Shown piece after piece: positions 26,732-37,920 of a stretch of 64,000 bases of DNA. Both the position numbers and the translations under genes were made by a program. Position 1 is the first letter of the stretch; the number at the start of each line of letters is the position of its first letter. This DNA comes from Sclerurus mexicanus (taxonomy: Eukaryota > Chordata > Aves > Passeriformes > Furnariidae), in assembly GCA_013396755.1 (NCBI GenBank), contig VWZF01000294.1, forward strand, positions 354,496 to 418,495, written 5' to 3'. The notes beneath the pieces were generated by a model, which saw only the letters and a list, made by a program, of their open reading frames with translations, did no database searches and was not told the origin of the DNA.

Positions 26732-28470
26732 CTGGCAGAGCAGAGGTGGTTTATTGTAACCTTCTCATTTCCTCATTCTACTTCTCAGTGTTCCAGGGTC
26801 CACTGGTAGTTTTTTGGTAGTTTTTTTCCTTTCTGTTTTCTATTTTTAAAAATCTTTTCCCCTTTCTTTGCCAAACAGACTTTCAAGGAAACAAGAAGTT
26901 CCAGTATTTGAATGCTATTTTCAGATGCATGTCTTCTGCTCGACATTATGGTAAAATTCAGGCTGCAGATTCAGCTGGGCATAACGTCTTTTCAGATTTT
27001 GGGGGAAATTTCCATTTCTGCTCTTTTTTTTTTTTTTCTTTTTTTTGTGAAATCAGTGAATGATCCCTCAGCAGCCTTTCTTTTTGTCCTTGCATGATCT
27101 TTAGCTTTTTCCCTTTGTATTTTCCCCCCAAGTATTCTGGTAGCTGATGTGTTCTTTACAATCAATAAAACTGTCCTTCACCTCCACTGCCCAAAAGGCG
27201 ATCTTTTTGTAACTGTTCTTATTATTTAGTCATTCTCCTTTTTTTTACTAGGCATTCAGGTCATACTCTTTATTCTGTGCACATTCACCACCTGCTAAAC
27301 AGAGCATGTCCTGGCTAGAAAATGCTGTCCCTTCTGCAGAAAGAGCTTCTTTGCTCTTTACTTCTGTACTGCCTGCATCTGATACAGCATTATGGCTGCC
27401 TGCTACTTGGACCAGCAGGATCTGTTGTTCAAATAATGATATTTATAGACATACAGAACTTTACCAAAAGAATGATTGCTTTGCAGACTGGTAGGACAAC
27501 TTCCAAATGGGAGAATTTTCTTCTGAGGAAAAAAAAAATCTTTCTAGAGCTTTTTAGGTGAATTTTCAAAAACCTTTGGAATATGATTTTTGGACCACAA
27601 AAAAGAAAAAAAAAAAGAAAAAAAGGCCAGTTCAGATTTTGATTGACTACAGTATTTCAACAGGTATTTCCATTTCCAACATGTCATATCTTTTGTATAA
27701 GGAAACGACCTCAACCCGTGAAAGTTCTGCAACTTCAGCAGAGCTGGTTAAGATCAAATATTTTTTTTCACGGAAGTCAAAATATGTTTAACTAATGAAT
27801 ATTTTTATGATTTTTGCTAAAGAACAAATTTTGCACTGTAGCAATTGCTTATATATATATTTTTTTTTAAACTTTGCATTGCAAAGGATCTTCCAGAGAC
27901 CACAGGTGAATGACATCTCTTACTGTGCTCTCTGTGATTTTCATGGCCATTAACATGTTTCTGGTGAGAAAGTCATATGTATTATTCAGAATGCAAATGA
28001 CAGGCCTAAGAGCATTATGCTCATATTACCAGAAGTGTGCAGTGAGAACTGGGCCTCCTTGAGTACTATGTACTCTGTGCAGGCTTTTTTCCAATTAATC
28101 TGGCCAAGCAGTGTGTATCTGACAGCAAAATGCATTTAACGATGATGTAATCTGACTGCTGGGTCTATTGGGATGTTGCTGCTGAATAAAAAGCGTTTGA
28201 AGAAGTGGAGTTTGAACTCATATGGGAAATCCAAGCCTGCTATCCTCTGTCTTTGGTGGCTGATATGTATAAGCAGAACTTGACTGGAACTCAAGGAGCT
28301 TATAGGGTCAAAACAGCCTCCACAGCCAAAAAGTCAGAAGTGCATCCTCATCCTTGGGTTTCCTTCCAACTCCTTGTTGGAACTTCTGTCTTTCTTCTCT
28401 GGAAAACTTTTCTGTAGGTATGACAGCAGAGGTGTTGTATCATCTGGCTCTATGTAGCAAGGTTATAACA

Positions 28471-28785
28471 GAATCATAGAATAGCTGGGGTTGGAATGGA
28501 TCTTAAAGATTCTCTAGTTCCAATCCCCCCATAACAGGCAGGGACACCTTCCACTAGACCAGGTTGCTCAAAGCCTCATCCAACCTGGCCTTGGACACTT
28601 TCAGGAATGAGGCATCCGCAACTTCTTTGGGCAACTTATTCCGGTGCCTTACCACGCTCACAGTGAATAATTTCTTCCTATTACCAAATCTAAACCTGCC
28701 GTCTTTCAGTTTAAAGCCATTCTTCCTTGTCCTATCACTGCATGCACTTGTAAAAAGATCCTTTGAGCCCGGTTGAAGGTTCTGG
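28471..28785 (-). mobile_element. CR1 LINE fragment, 3' end
   Basis: The plus strand starts GAATCATAGAATAGCTGGGG and continues with CAGGCAGGGACACCTTCCAC, AGACCAGGTTGCTCAAAGCC, and TTCCTTGTCCTATCACTGCA, all standard CR1 3'-end sequence in reverse complement. The minus-strand open frame across it (to about 28,826) is only the translated CR1 tail. Divergence looks moderate; this copy is closer to consensus than the one at 12.4 kb. Confidence 0.95.
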
Positions 28786-30558
28786 TTCAAGCAACGCAGA
28801 CATGAATGGAATATTTGGGAAGCCATAAGTTGCTGGGTATTAGAATAGCTGTATCACTTGCCTGTGTGCAGTAGCTTTGTGATCCAGGTTGCCTTTCCCT
28901 AATCTGGTGGGTCATCTGGTGGTGCTGCATTTTCTTGTTCTCTTGTGACCTGTGGCTTTGCAGTTTTCTTGGGTGTCATCGACAATTATCTGACAGTGCA
29001 TTTTTGTTTTCTCATAGTTTTTCTTAGTGTTTGTTTGTTTAAATTGGCTTATTTAATCTTCAACCTACCTTCAAAGTTTACTTCTGTGGGGTTTACTATT
29101 AAAGAAAAAAAACAAAACAAACCTATTTTGTCTTCTCTTGGATTTTACTTCTTCCATCATACTGCTGTTCCCTCTTGCTCTATCACCCCATGACTTAAGT
29201 ATATCGTTCTAAAGGAAAGTTCAAAAAGAGTTGAAGAATTTTAACTTCTATATGCTCAAACCTTTGCATCTGGTGTATCTGGTGTAGGTAATTTTTTATA
29301 AAGATCATTTAAAAAAAAATCACTCTAAAGTTTTCAAGCTTCCCAGTAGTGTAATAATTATTTCAAAACATACAGCTTAATTATATTCCAGTTTCTATAG
29401 CTTAATGAATAAACTTCAGCTCCTGTGTGATGTGATATAGAAGAATGGTTTATGGTTTTCTCAAAGCCAGTTTATTTATGACCCAAAACTAGCAATTAAA
29501 AGACACATGTGTTTAAGGTGTCAGGAAATTTAGGTTTTAAAGCTTGTCCTGTTGTAATATTTGACCAGTTATTGCATGAGTATCTAACTGCTCCTCTATT
29601 TCCCCCTTGCATTAGTTCCCTACTGAAATGTGTGTAAAAGCAGTGCAATAACCTGCTGCAGCAATGTATGTATTTTGAAAAAGATTCTTTCAATCTTCTT
29701 GAATTTACCTGCAATCTACCTCACTCTGGGAGTAGTTGCATCGTATTTGTCTTATAATTACAACATCAGTTTCTCTTCATATTTTTAAGCATTGGAGCTG
29801 TTTTACATCTGTTGAGCTCTCTTATTTTAGGATAGTTTTATTATCAAATAATCTCTGAAGTTATTGGGTATTAATTCCTCTTTCCAGTAAGGTCATCAAA
29901 AAACACTTCCTAGTGCTCAAGAAGTTTCTGTACCTGGTGTATTCAAGATACAACTTGTCAGACAGTAAGGAAAGGATATTCCTTATTTCAAAACTTGGAT
30001 ATTCCAAAATTTTCAATGTGAGTTTCTTTAAGCCCTATAACTTACTTCGACACAAACCGCCATTGGAGTCAGAATTTGTATTGTTCTGAACTGACTGCTT
30101 CCAGATGAAGTTGTTTGTGCAGTATGTGTTTTTCTCCTTCAGTTTTCAGCTTATACATGAATTGCTATACCTCTTGGTCTTCTTAAGAGCCATCAGATAA
30201 ACTTACATCTTCCCGGACCTACACCACACTCACATCAAGAAGAGGTCTGTTTTATTCTATGAGAAAGGAAGTTTTTAGTAATACTGGAAATAAGCAGTTC
30301 TATGAAGATACTCCATAGGGTACAGAAAAATCTTAGATGTGTACCTGTTCATGAGTAGCCCCCTGGAAACATTTTAATCTTCTAGACCAAAGGACTGAGG
30401 CAGCAACATCTGCTATATACAAAGCTGAGATTTGATCCTTGATACCATTCTTGCCACTATTGTTATCAAGACTAATTGCTTAAGTTGGATGATTTGATTG
30501 AAGAATTCTTCAGACTGGCAATTAATTCAGACTCCAAGTTTCATTTCTTACCACTTCT

Positions 30559-30900
30559 GCTTGTTGTATGGATTCTTGTTTTGTAGGATGGGAGGAGACA
30601 GAAATTACAAAGTTCGAAATTACGTACTAGTGATTGTCTTTGTCATAGTCTTGTTTCCTGCTATTCTATCTTCCTCCCTCTTTCCCCTTTTGACATTATA
30701 TTGGCTTTCTCCATAATAGTATATTTCCTAATTCTACAAATTTTCTCGTATTTTGTCTTAATGACTGCAAGGGGGAGAAAGGGTGGAAGTTTACTGTATG
30801 TAATACCCCTGTGATTGACAGTCTTTTTGCCTCCTGCTTCCTAGTAGGTAGATAACGCTTGCTATATGGGATCTTGTTTTGTAGGGTGGAAGAAGAGGGA
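30559..30900 (+). repeat. Diverged local duplication about 298 bp apart
   Basis: GCTTGTTGTATGGATTCTTG followed by TTTTGTAGGATGGGAGGAGA at 30,559-30,603 is matched by GCTTGCTATATGGGATCTTG and TTTTGTAGGGTGGAAGAAGA at 30,857-30,900. Roughly three quarters of positions agree by eye. Both copies lead into a pyrimidine-rich stretch. It could be a partial tandem duplication or two remnants of an unidentified repeat. Confidence 0.55.
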
Positions 30901-31666
30901 GGACTACAACAAACACAAATAGTGGTATGTAATTTTCCCTTTCTCCTTTGTCTCTCCCTACCTACCAATCTTAACACGGAATTTGCTCGATCATATGGTG
31001 ATGCCTTGTACTGCTATTTTCTCCTTTTTATTAAAGCACATCTTCACAGTTTTTGTTAGTTAAATGCCTGAAGCATTTTAAGAAAGAATACAAATAAAGA
31101 TTACAAACAACACATAGGTACTGGATCAGATTGTGCTTACTCTTGGACACAATGTGACTGAACTTAAACCAACCAGGTTCTATATCCCATTGTGACATCT
31201 GAAGTCCTCCAGTCATCCATTACCTTTAAAAATACTTAACAGGCTACTGTATGTGGGATTTTGAAAAAAAAGCAGCTGCAATGGGGAAAGCATAATCATC
31301 TTTCTATTTGAACAAAAATCAACTACCTGCACAGAGTGTGATATCTTTTTGAAAAGCTGATGCTGTAGAGCTGCTACAGAACTTCCTGAGTTTTTTGGGT
31401 CAAGTTTCATCAAAATATAGTAAACTTAAATTCTAGTTGCAGAATCTTAATTAGTTTGAATGACACAGGGAGATGGTACCCAGCTGTGCATAACACAGAT
31501 TACCTAGAGGTTAGAGGGATCTTTCTTGTAAAATAAAGGAGAAGGTTGCCATTACATATAGAAGTTGTATTATTTCTAAGGACAGGACAGCACTGTTTGA
31601 ACATTTCTCTCAAAGGCACATATGTTATTCAAAAGTCATTGTCATTTGGTTTGGGCTTTGGGGTTT

Positions 31667-31690
31667 TGTTTGGTTGGTTGGTTGGTTGTT
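31667..31690 (+). repeat. TTGG microsatellite
   Basis: A short run of TTGG units (GTTTGGTTGGTTGGTTGGTT) in a G/T-rich context. Confidence 0.85.
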
Positions 31691-32469
31691 TTCTGTCATA
31701 AAGCTCTCACTTCTGCCCTCTTGTTAGAATGGTACAAATTGACAGTTTATCAGAGAGATGCGTAAAACATCATAGCTGTAATACAAAATAATAATGGGGA
31801 AAATGCTTTACTGAATTCAGATATTAAGAGGAATAGAGAAAAGCAAATAATATGTCAAAAACTTGTTTCAAGAGAGATACCATCTTCACTAGACCAGTTT
31901 TTCTTTGTGGTGTTGTGGGTTGTTGGTTCAGTCTTGACTGAGAAGGAACAAGACTTCCCAGTGAATCATTCCTAGTTTCTATGACACCCCTAAGATATGC
32001 AGAGTACAGCTAACAGCAAAAACAAGTCCTATTTTCAAGGTCTGAATAGCTGTGATAATTAGGAAACAAAAGATGCATTTGTATTTGCTATGATGATGGG
32101 AAAGCTTTTCCATTTCAGCTGCAAACAAGAGCAAAACACTAAATTCTCAACAGAGTACTGAATTTGCACTCTTCTTGGTAACAGCACGTGAGGGATCAGA
32201 TCCTGTACATTAACTGATCTGCACAGATTGTATGTCAAGAAAGTCAATGGAAAAGGTAGAAGAAACTTCATCTGTTTGATACTCAGTAAAACATAATTTT
32301 ATTCTTTTTCTTGTGAGAAAAACATGTTATAATGGATTACTTTAATCCTCAGCATGGTGTTATTTATGGGCTGCCATGATGCCTATGAACAAGATAATTC
32401 TTTTCTTTCTACTGTGAGACTAGAAACAAATGAATTTTGTATGATTTGTCTGTATTTGATCCATTTAAA

Positions 32470-32474
32470 AGGAG
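32470..32474. repeat. Target-site duplication, left copy
   Basis: AGGAG immediately before the LTR is matched by AGGAA at 33590-33594 directly after it, four of five bases. A 5-bp duplication is what class III (ERVL-type) integrases usually leave. Confidence 0.5.
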
Positions 32475-32849
32475 TGTACTGGGCTGACCCTGGCTGGATG
32501 GCAGGCTCCTACCAAAGCTGCTCTATCACTCCCCTCCACAGCTGGACAGGGGGCACAAAATATAACAAAGGGTTTGTGGGTTGAGATAAGGACCAGGAGC
32601 AATCACTCACTAGATACCATCACAGGCAAAACAGACTCAGCTTGGGGATATAAATAAAATTTATTACTAACTGAATCAGAGCATGAGAATGAGAAGTAAA
32701 ATAAACCTCAAAAACAATTTCCCCCCTTCCCTCCTTCCCTGTTTCTACCTCCTTCCCCGCAGCAGCACAGGGAGTTGGAGAACAGGGGTTGTGGTCAGTT
32801 CATCACAGATGGTTCCTGCTGCTGCTCAAGCCAAAGAGTCCTTGCCCTG

Positions 32850-33250
32850 CTCTGGCATGGGGTCCCCCCAGGGGAGACAATCCTCCATGAACTTCTCCAA
32901 TGTGAGTCCATCCCATGGGCAACAGTTCTCCACAAACTGTTCCAATGCAGGTCAGTTTTCCACAGAGTACAGTCCTTCAGGCACAGGCTGCTCCAGTGTG
33001 GGTCCCCCAGGTCCATAACTTCTACCAGGAAAACCCACTCTGGCTTGGGGTCCTTTCTCCATCAGTTTGCAGATCTCTGACAGGATCCTGCTTCAGCATG
33101 GGCTTCCCACATGTTCACATTCCCCCACGTGAATGCCTTTCAGGCATTCACCTGCTCTGGTGTGGTTCTCCAGGGTCTGCAGGTGGATCTCTGCATTCCT
33201 ATTAACCTCTATGGGTTCGAGGGTGCCAGCCTGACTCAGTGGTCTTCACT
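32850..33250. repeat. Imperfect internal repeats of the LTR, about 45-bp unit
   Basis: Phrases of the form CTCCAGTGTGGGTCCCCC recur at irregular intervals of about 40-50 bp, with copies decayed at former CpG sites (CAATGTGAG, CAATGCAGG, TCAGCATGGG, CTGGTGTGG). The repetition is a property of this LTR family, not a separate satellite. It also holds an exact hairpin at 33129-33151. Confidence 0.6.
33129..33151. repeat. Hairpin with 10-bp arms inside the LTR
   Basis: GTGAATGCCT and AGGCATTCAC are exact reverse complements around a TTC loop. It lies inside the LTR repeat region. Confidence 0.85.
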
Positions 33251-35197
33251 ATGGGCTGCAAGGGCATTTCAGCTCCAGTGCCTGGAGCACCTTCTCCCCT
33301 GCCTTCTCCACTGTCTTTGGTGTCTACATAATTGTTCCTTTCACATGTTCTCCCTCCGCCCTTCTCTGACCTCAATTACACCTGCACAGCAACTTTTTTT
33401 TTTTTTAAATACGTCATCACAGAGGTGTTACCACCATTTCTAATTAGCCCAACCTCAACCTTGGCCAGGGGCAGGTCCGTGCTGGAGCTGGCTGGCATTG
33501 GTTCTGTTGGACATGGAGGAAGCTTCTAGCAGCTTCTGGCAGAAGCCACCCCTGTAGCTTCCCTGCTACAGCCACACAAACTAAATACAAGGAAATACAG
33601 CCTTTTGGTGAAGAGATTCTTCCCAGACTAGGGTAAAACCTAAATTCACTTTGTCAACATGGAGCAAAACTTCTCCATCATGATGGAAGATGAGTCCCCA
33701 AAGTGTGTTTTATTTAAATAATAACTGCATGTTTTGGAAAAAAATATGAAGTAAGATGATAGAGAACTAATTAAGATGTAGAGGTTTTGTACTGTTGGCA
33801 TTTGGAAAAAAAAATTAATTGCTTTTGTTGTGAGGTTCATAACATTACCATTAATTTTCATGATAACTTTATTGCATAGACATGACACATATTGAATAGA
33901 GCTGTCTGTCTGACAGAAAGAGCATGGGCTACCAAGATGTCAAGAAAAATGGCACTTTAAAAGTTTCAAAAGGATGAATAATTATTGTGGATTAAGTTCT
34001 ATTTGAGCTGGGTGCAGAGGGGTTTGGCTTTTTTCTTTTGTTTTTTAATGAGATTGTGATTCATCTGTATAATCATCAAAACCCCTTCTCTCCATGCAGC
34101 CTAGAATGCTGTGCATTTTAGTTTCTGGAGTTGTTCTTGGCCTGTTGGGGTGGGGGGATCACCTCCAGGTTACACAGAAACATAATATCTTTATTTTAAT
34201 GGACACGGCTGTGGAATAGTGATTCTTTCACCACTTGGAGTGGAAAGGAATAGTGGTACCTGGGGACTTCTGGTGAGTCCATGTTATCTCTGCAGCACCT
34301 ATAAATCTTTAGCAGTGAAGGCATCAGTATCCATTTTGACTGAATTGTGGATGAAAGATAATATGTTGCAGCATGTCATTCTTGTATTTTCTATTTCTTG
34401 CAAAAAAAATTTGCAACAACCCTTCTAATGTGATGAAGTATTTACATAATTTGCTGAGAAGATAAAACGTTCTTAAGCTTTCCTATGGGCATAAATAAGT
34501 ACTTAGTAGCAGGTTTGTGGGTATATTTTCTGGCATTTGCTAGATTTTTGTAATTTTTCTGTAATAAATAATGAAATAGAATGCTTAAGAATACTGAAGG
34601 GTAGATTTTGAGAACGGATACTTAGAGTATGAAGTTTCATATAATTAAAAAAATTCTTATTCTTCAGTCATATTGAATTTTTACAATGTGAATTAGAAAT
34701 ATGTAAACGTCTGAATTCTTCGGTACCTGAAAACTGCTATTCAGGTGTAAAAAATCAGACTAATAGTAATTCTATGTTGATGTCTGTTTATTTTTAGCTG
34801 ATATATACTTTAGGCTGGCTTTCTTTGACCTACAGCTTATGATTTTATTGTTTTATGCCAAATATGTTTATATAGAAAATAGAACAATTGTTGTCTTTAA
34901 AATATTTGCTGGTGTCCTCTGTTTCTGATATTTTAGTCTAAAATTATTATAACAAGTTTGTAAATATGACCATCTTTTTTTTTTCTCCTGCCTATTTCAA
35001 GCTATTTATAATTCTCATTAGCAGTAGTAAGAGAAGAGAAAATTGTTAGTCACAGACTTGAAGTTCAAACAAAATAGATGTCAGCCAAAAAGAGGAAGGA
35101 GCCTTCTTACGCAACTACTTCCCACGGGAGGGGAATTACCAAAATATTCACTTTCCTGAGTTTGAGCTGAGGCAAACCTGTGGTGCATGTGCAAGCA

Positions 35198-35236
35198 AGC
35201 CCAAATCATTCTATGATTCTTTCAGTCTATGGAATT
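35198..35236 (+). mobile_element. Possible CR1 3' tail remnant
   Basis: AAGCCCAAATCATTCTATGA followed by TTCTTTCAGTCTATGG resembles the last bases of CR1 in plus orientation. Nothing upstream is recognisably CR1, so only the tail survives or the match is chance. Confidence 0.4.
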
Positions 35237-35330
35237 AACTCCAGTCTAATTCTGCTAAAAAAAAAAATAAATTATAAATTGTGTTCATGCCATTGCTTTC
35301 TTCATGTTACAGCACCACTGACTTTTGTGA

Positions 35331-35355
35331 AGTCACACACTGATTGTGTGTGACT
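35331..35355. repeat. Hairpin with 10-bp arms
   Basis: AGTCACACAC and GTGTGTGACT are exact reverse complements with a TGATT loop. No T-run follows, and this is eukaryotic DNA, so it is not proposed as a terminator. Confidence 0.85.
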
Positions 35356-36540
35356 GGTACAGCAGTGCTGGAGGTGACTGACAAGCAGGGTGATGCTTCA
35401 GCCCAGCACCCTTTAGCCTCACTAAGATACAGGGCTACTTATTCACACTCAGTAGAGAGACTGGCCCTACCAGAAACTGACCCTTTCTAACCATCTGAGC
35501 AGAGTTAGATGTCTGTCTTAGCCACCATGCTTATGGTTAGGGTATGGTAAATTATCATTTTCACATATCCATTCAAGAAATTTGTAGCTCTGAGAATTCT
35601 GCTAGTTTTGTTCATGTGACTTTTAGATGATTTCTTGTGCATTGTAAATACGCGTATTAAATTTTCTCTGTAAAAGAGACTGGAGGAAGCAATGTTTCTC
35701 TTCAGCAGAACACCCTTTTCCCCAAAGAAAAGAACTATGCACTTTATAGTGGTATGTAACACAAAGAGAGATTAATGATCTTCAATGAAAGTTACATTTC
35801 TTTACTTTATAAGTAAATAAAAACCATTGGGCTTTATCCTTTTGCTTAAGAAACTCCATGCTATCATTTTGTTTTCTGGTCCTCATAAACTATAACATTT
35901 GCAAAGTTATCTTATGTGTGCTAACCTCCTTTAAAAAGTGAAACTAGATATTTGATAGCGATTTTTCTCCCCAGTCTTTTAAAAAAAACCACTTTATCTC
36001 ATGTTTAATAAATTGGTAACATATTTCTTCAATAATATTAAATAAAAATCCCCAAAATAGTCCAATATGAAGAGGGGAAGCTTGCAGTAATGTAAAAAAA
36101 AAAAAAAAGAAACCCAACCAAAAAACCCCAAGATTTTGTAAAATTGCTGTTTGGAAGTTGTATTGGGACCCCAATCCTGAGAGATGTTGAATCATCAAAG
36201 ATAATCAAATATTTAGGCATTTCTCTGAGGTAACTTACAGGGTTCTCACTGAGAAATATGAGTTATTTGATGCTGTGCAACATAGGACTCAATATTTTGG
36301 GTTTATTTTTCAGATTTTTTCTCCAGTGTTCACATGAAATAATGTCAGTTTAAAACATATCTGTTCTACAAGGCATTCAAACCTTGCAGAACTGACCTCG
36401 AATTTGAAAGTCATTACAGCCTCTTAACACTCCCATTGTGACCATCAATGCATTTCTTCCATCAATATGTTTCTGGTCAAGCTACGTGCTGCTCTCTCCA
36501 CTATTTTCAAGTGCCAGGCTAAGATGCTACTGTCAGTTCC

Positions 36541-36612
36541 ACTTTTTGGTGGGTTTTGTTTGGTTATTTGTTGTTTGTTTGTTTTTGCTTGTTTGCTTGC
36601 TTTTTAAAAAAT
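36541..36612 (+). repeat. G/T-rich low-complexity tract
   Basis: TTTG, TTTGC and GGTT units repeat irregularly and end in a T/A-run. Confidence 0.75.
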
Positions 36613-37901
36613 TTCTTGATAACATTTACATTCAGGGACAAAAACCCCATCACTGACATAGAGGTTTGTCTGTATATGAATACGCATGGAAAGTAATTTT
36701 TTGCATATAAATGATCCTGTCTTACATGTTCACTGCAAAAAGCAGAACAGAACTCTCTGTTTTTATACTCTGGGCTTGGAAGGGAGAAGTCAACAGTGTG
36801 GCATGCTTGGATGAATGATCTGGAAAAAATAGTCCCATGTTACACTCTGCATGCACACCAAAGACTTAAATATGTAACTCTAAAATGCAACCTAAGCTCT
36901 ATCAGTTTGGTGGTTACCTGTATTCCCCCCCAAACCACTAAGATTATTTGGCTGGTTTCATGCAATTTTGAAGAACATGTCTAATACATGAATCATTTAT
37001 CAGTCAACTGACTTAAAATAACCAGATACGTAAAACACAAGAATGGCCAAAGACGTTCGATTTGATTAAACATTTAGTAGCACTTATATTTTTTCTAACT
37101 GAAAAATAATGGTTACCTTATACTTGTGATGAAATGATGCTGTTTTCTGCTTTAGGGCAGAATTCAGAAGAGTTTCTGAAATGTCAAAATGTAGACATGA
37201 GGGAGGCTGTCACTGAAAGAGCTTTAGCTTCTGTATCTGTCCAACCTGGCTCACTGTCAGTACATACCCATTTTTTGCTGTTCCTCTGAATTATTACCTT
37301 ATTTATTTGGCCTAATATTTGTGATTACATTATTTCCATTTGACCTACAGAATATGGAGTGTTAAACATGTTTATTAAGTGTATCAGAGTCAAATGATTT
37401 ACCATGGAAACCAAAGGTTTCCCAGTCTTCATGCATTATTCTTGGAATGCATCTTACTAATAATGGAGTTCATTTTGCCATCTGCTTAATACCACTGATT
37501 TTCAGTGAAGCAAAGGAGGTGAGATGAGATATGTGCTTTTTGAAACATCACTTGTTGAAAAATTTTGAAAAAGGAACCTTTTCTATGAAAGGCAAGAGGA
37601 CAACTGTTTAGCTTTGTAACTCAATAATTTTTTACAGTGTTGCTTATCCCCTTCATTAAGATATCAATATCACATGACTGAATTTACAGAGGTTCTGACT
37701 GGGACTCTGCAAGTCAGTAGGAGGTGGGGCAGTCAGCTTTCTAAAAATAAGTGGCCTGATTTTTATACTTAAGGGGAATTTTCACTCAAGCAAAAAATTG
37801 TCACTGCCAGATGGAAGCGTTACTACACCAAGGGGATGTTAACAAAGACGCACTCAGCAAGGCAAATTGTTACCATAGTAACAGGATGCTAAGCATTTTC
37901 T

Positions 37902-37920
37902 AATAAATAAATAAATAAAA
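37902..37920 (+). repeat. AAAT microsatellite
   Basis: AATAAATAAATAAATAAAA, about four and a half tetranucleotide units. Confidence 0.85.

Larger units (their letters stand above)
16326..28470. other. Long AT-rich stretch without recognised transposons
   Basis: Within these 12 kb I see no CR1 or LTR. It holds the candidate exons at 17,628-17,791 and 26,515-26,731, the duplication at 21,279-21,313, the CA/CG microsatellite at 24,606-24,638 and poly-T tracts (about 21,181-21,206 and 27,027-27,047). The rest shows nothing supportable. Confidence 0.5.
28786..32474. other. AT-rich DNA with a local duplication
   Basis: Contains the diverged repeat pair at 30,559/30,857 and the TTGG microsatellite at 31,667-31,690. 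Several pyrimidine-tract AG acceptors occur on the minus strand near 31.2 and 32.2 kb, but the stretches they introduce are too short to call exons. Confidence 0.5.
32475..33589 (-). mobile_element. Solo endogenous-retrovirus LTR, minus orientation
   Basis: Boundaries are TGTACTGGGCTGACCC on the left and ACTAAATACA on the right, so the element has TG...CA ends on either strand. It is 1,115 bp long and flanked by AGGAG/AGGAA. The sequence matches from memory an LTR common in songbirds: CTGGATGGCAGG near one end, a run of imperfect repeats of about 45 bp, each containing a CAGYGTGGG-like phrase, then CTGGAGCACCTTCTCCCCTG, a T-run, and GAAGCCACCCCTGTAGCTTC. No gag, pol or env remnant lies beside it, so it is a solo LTR from recombination between the two LTRs of a provirus. 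The family name is not certain. Minus orientation is inferred from the familiar orientation of this family. Confidence 0.85.

Noticed and set aside
28554..28826. 90-codon minus-strand open frame
   Set aside because: It lies almost wholly within the CR1 3' end and is a by-product of that repeat.
31230..31282. Small minus-strand exon of about 52 bp (acceptor CCCCATTGCAG, donor TTAAAG|GTAATG)
   Set aside because: Splice sites are good, but 17 open codons carry no coding information and the first bases are a T-run. Pseudo-exons of this kind are common in AT-rich introns.
32683..33443. Several plus- and minus-strand open frames of 100-110 codons
   Set aside because: All lie inside the solo LTR. 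The internal repeats and higher GC keep frames open. They do not resemble gag, pol or env.
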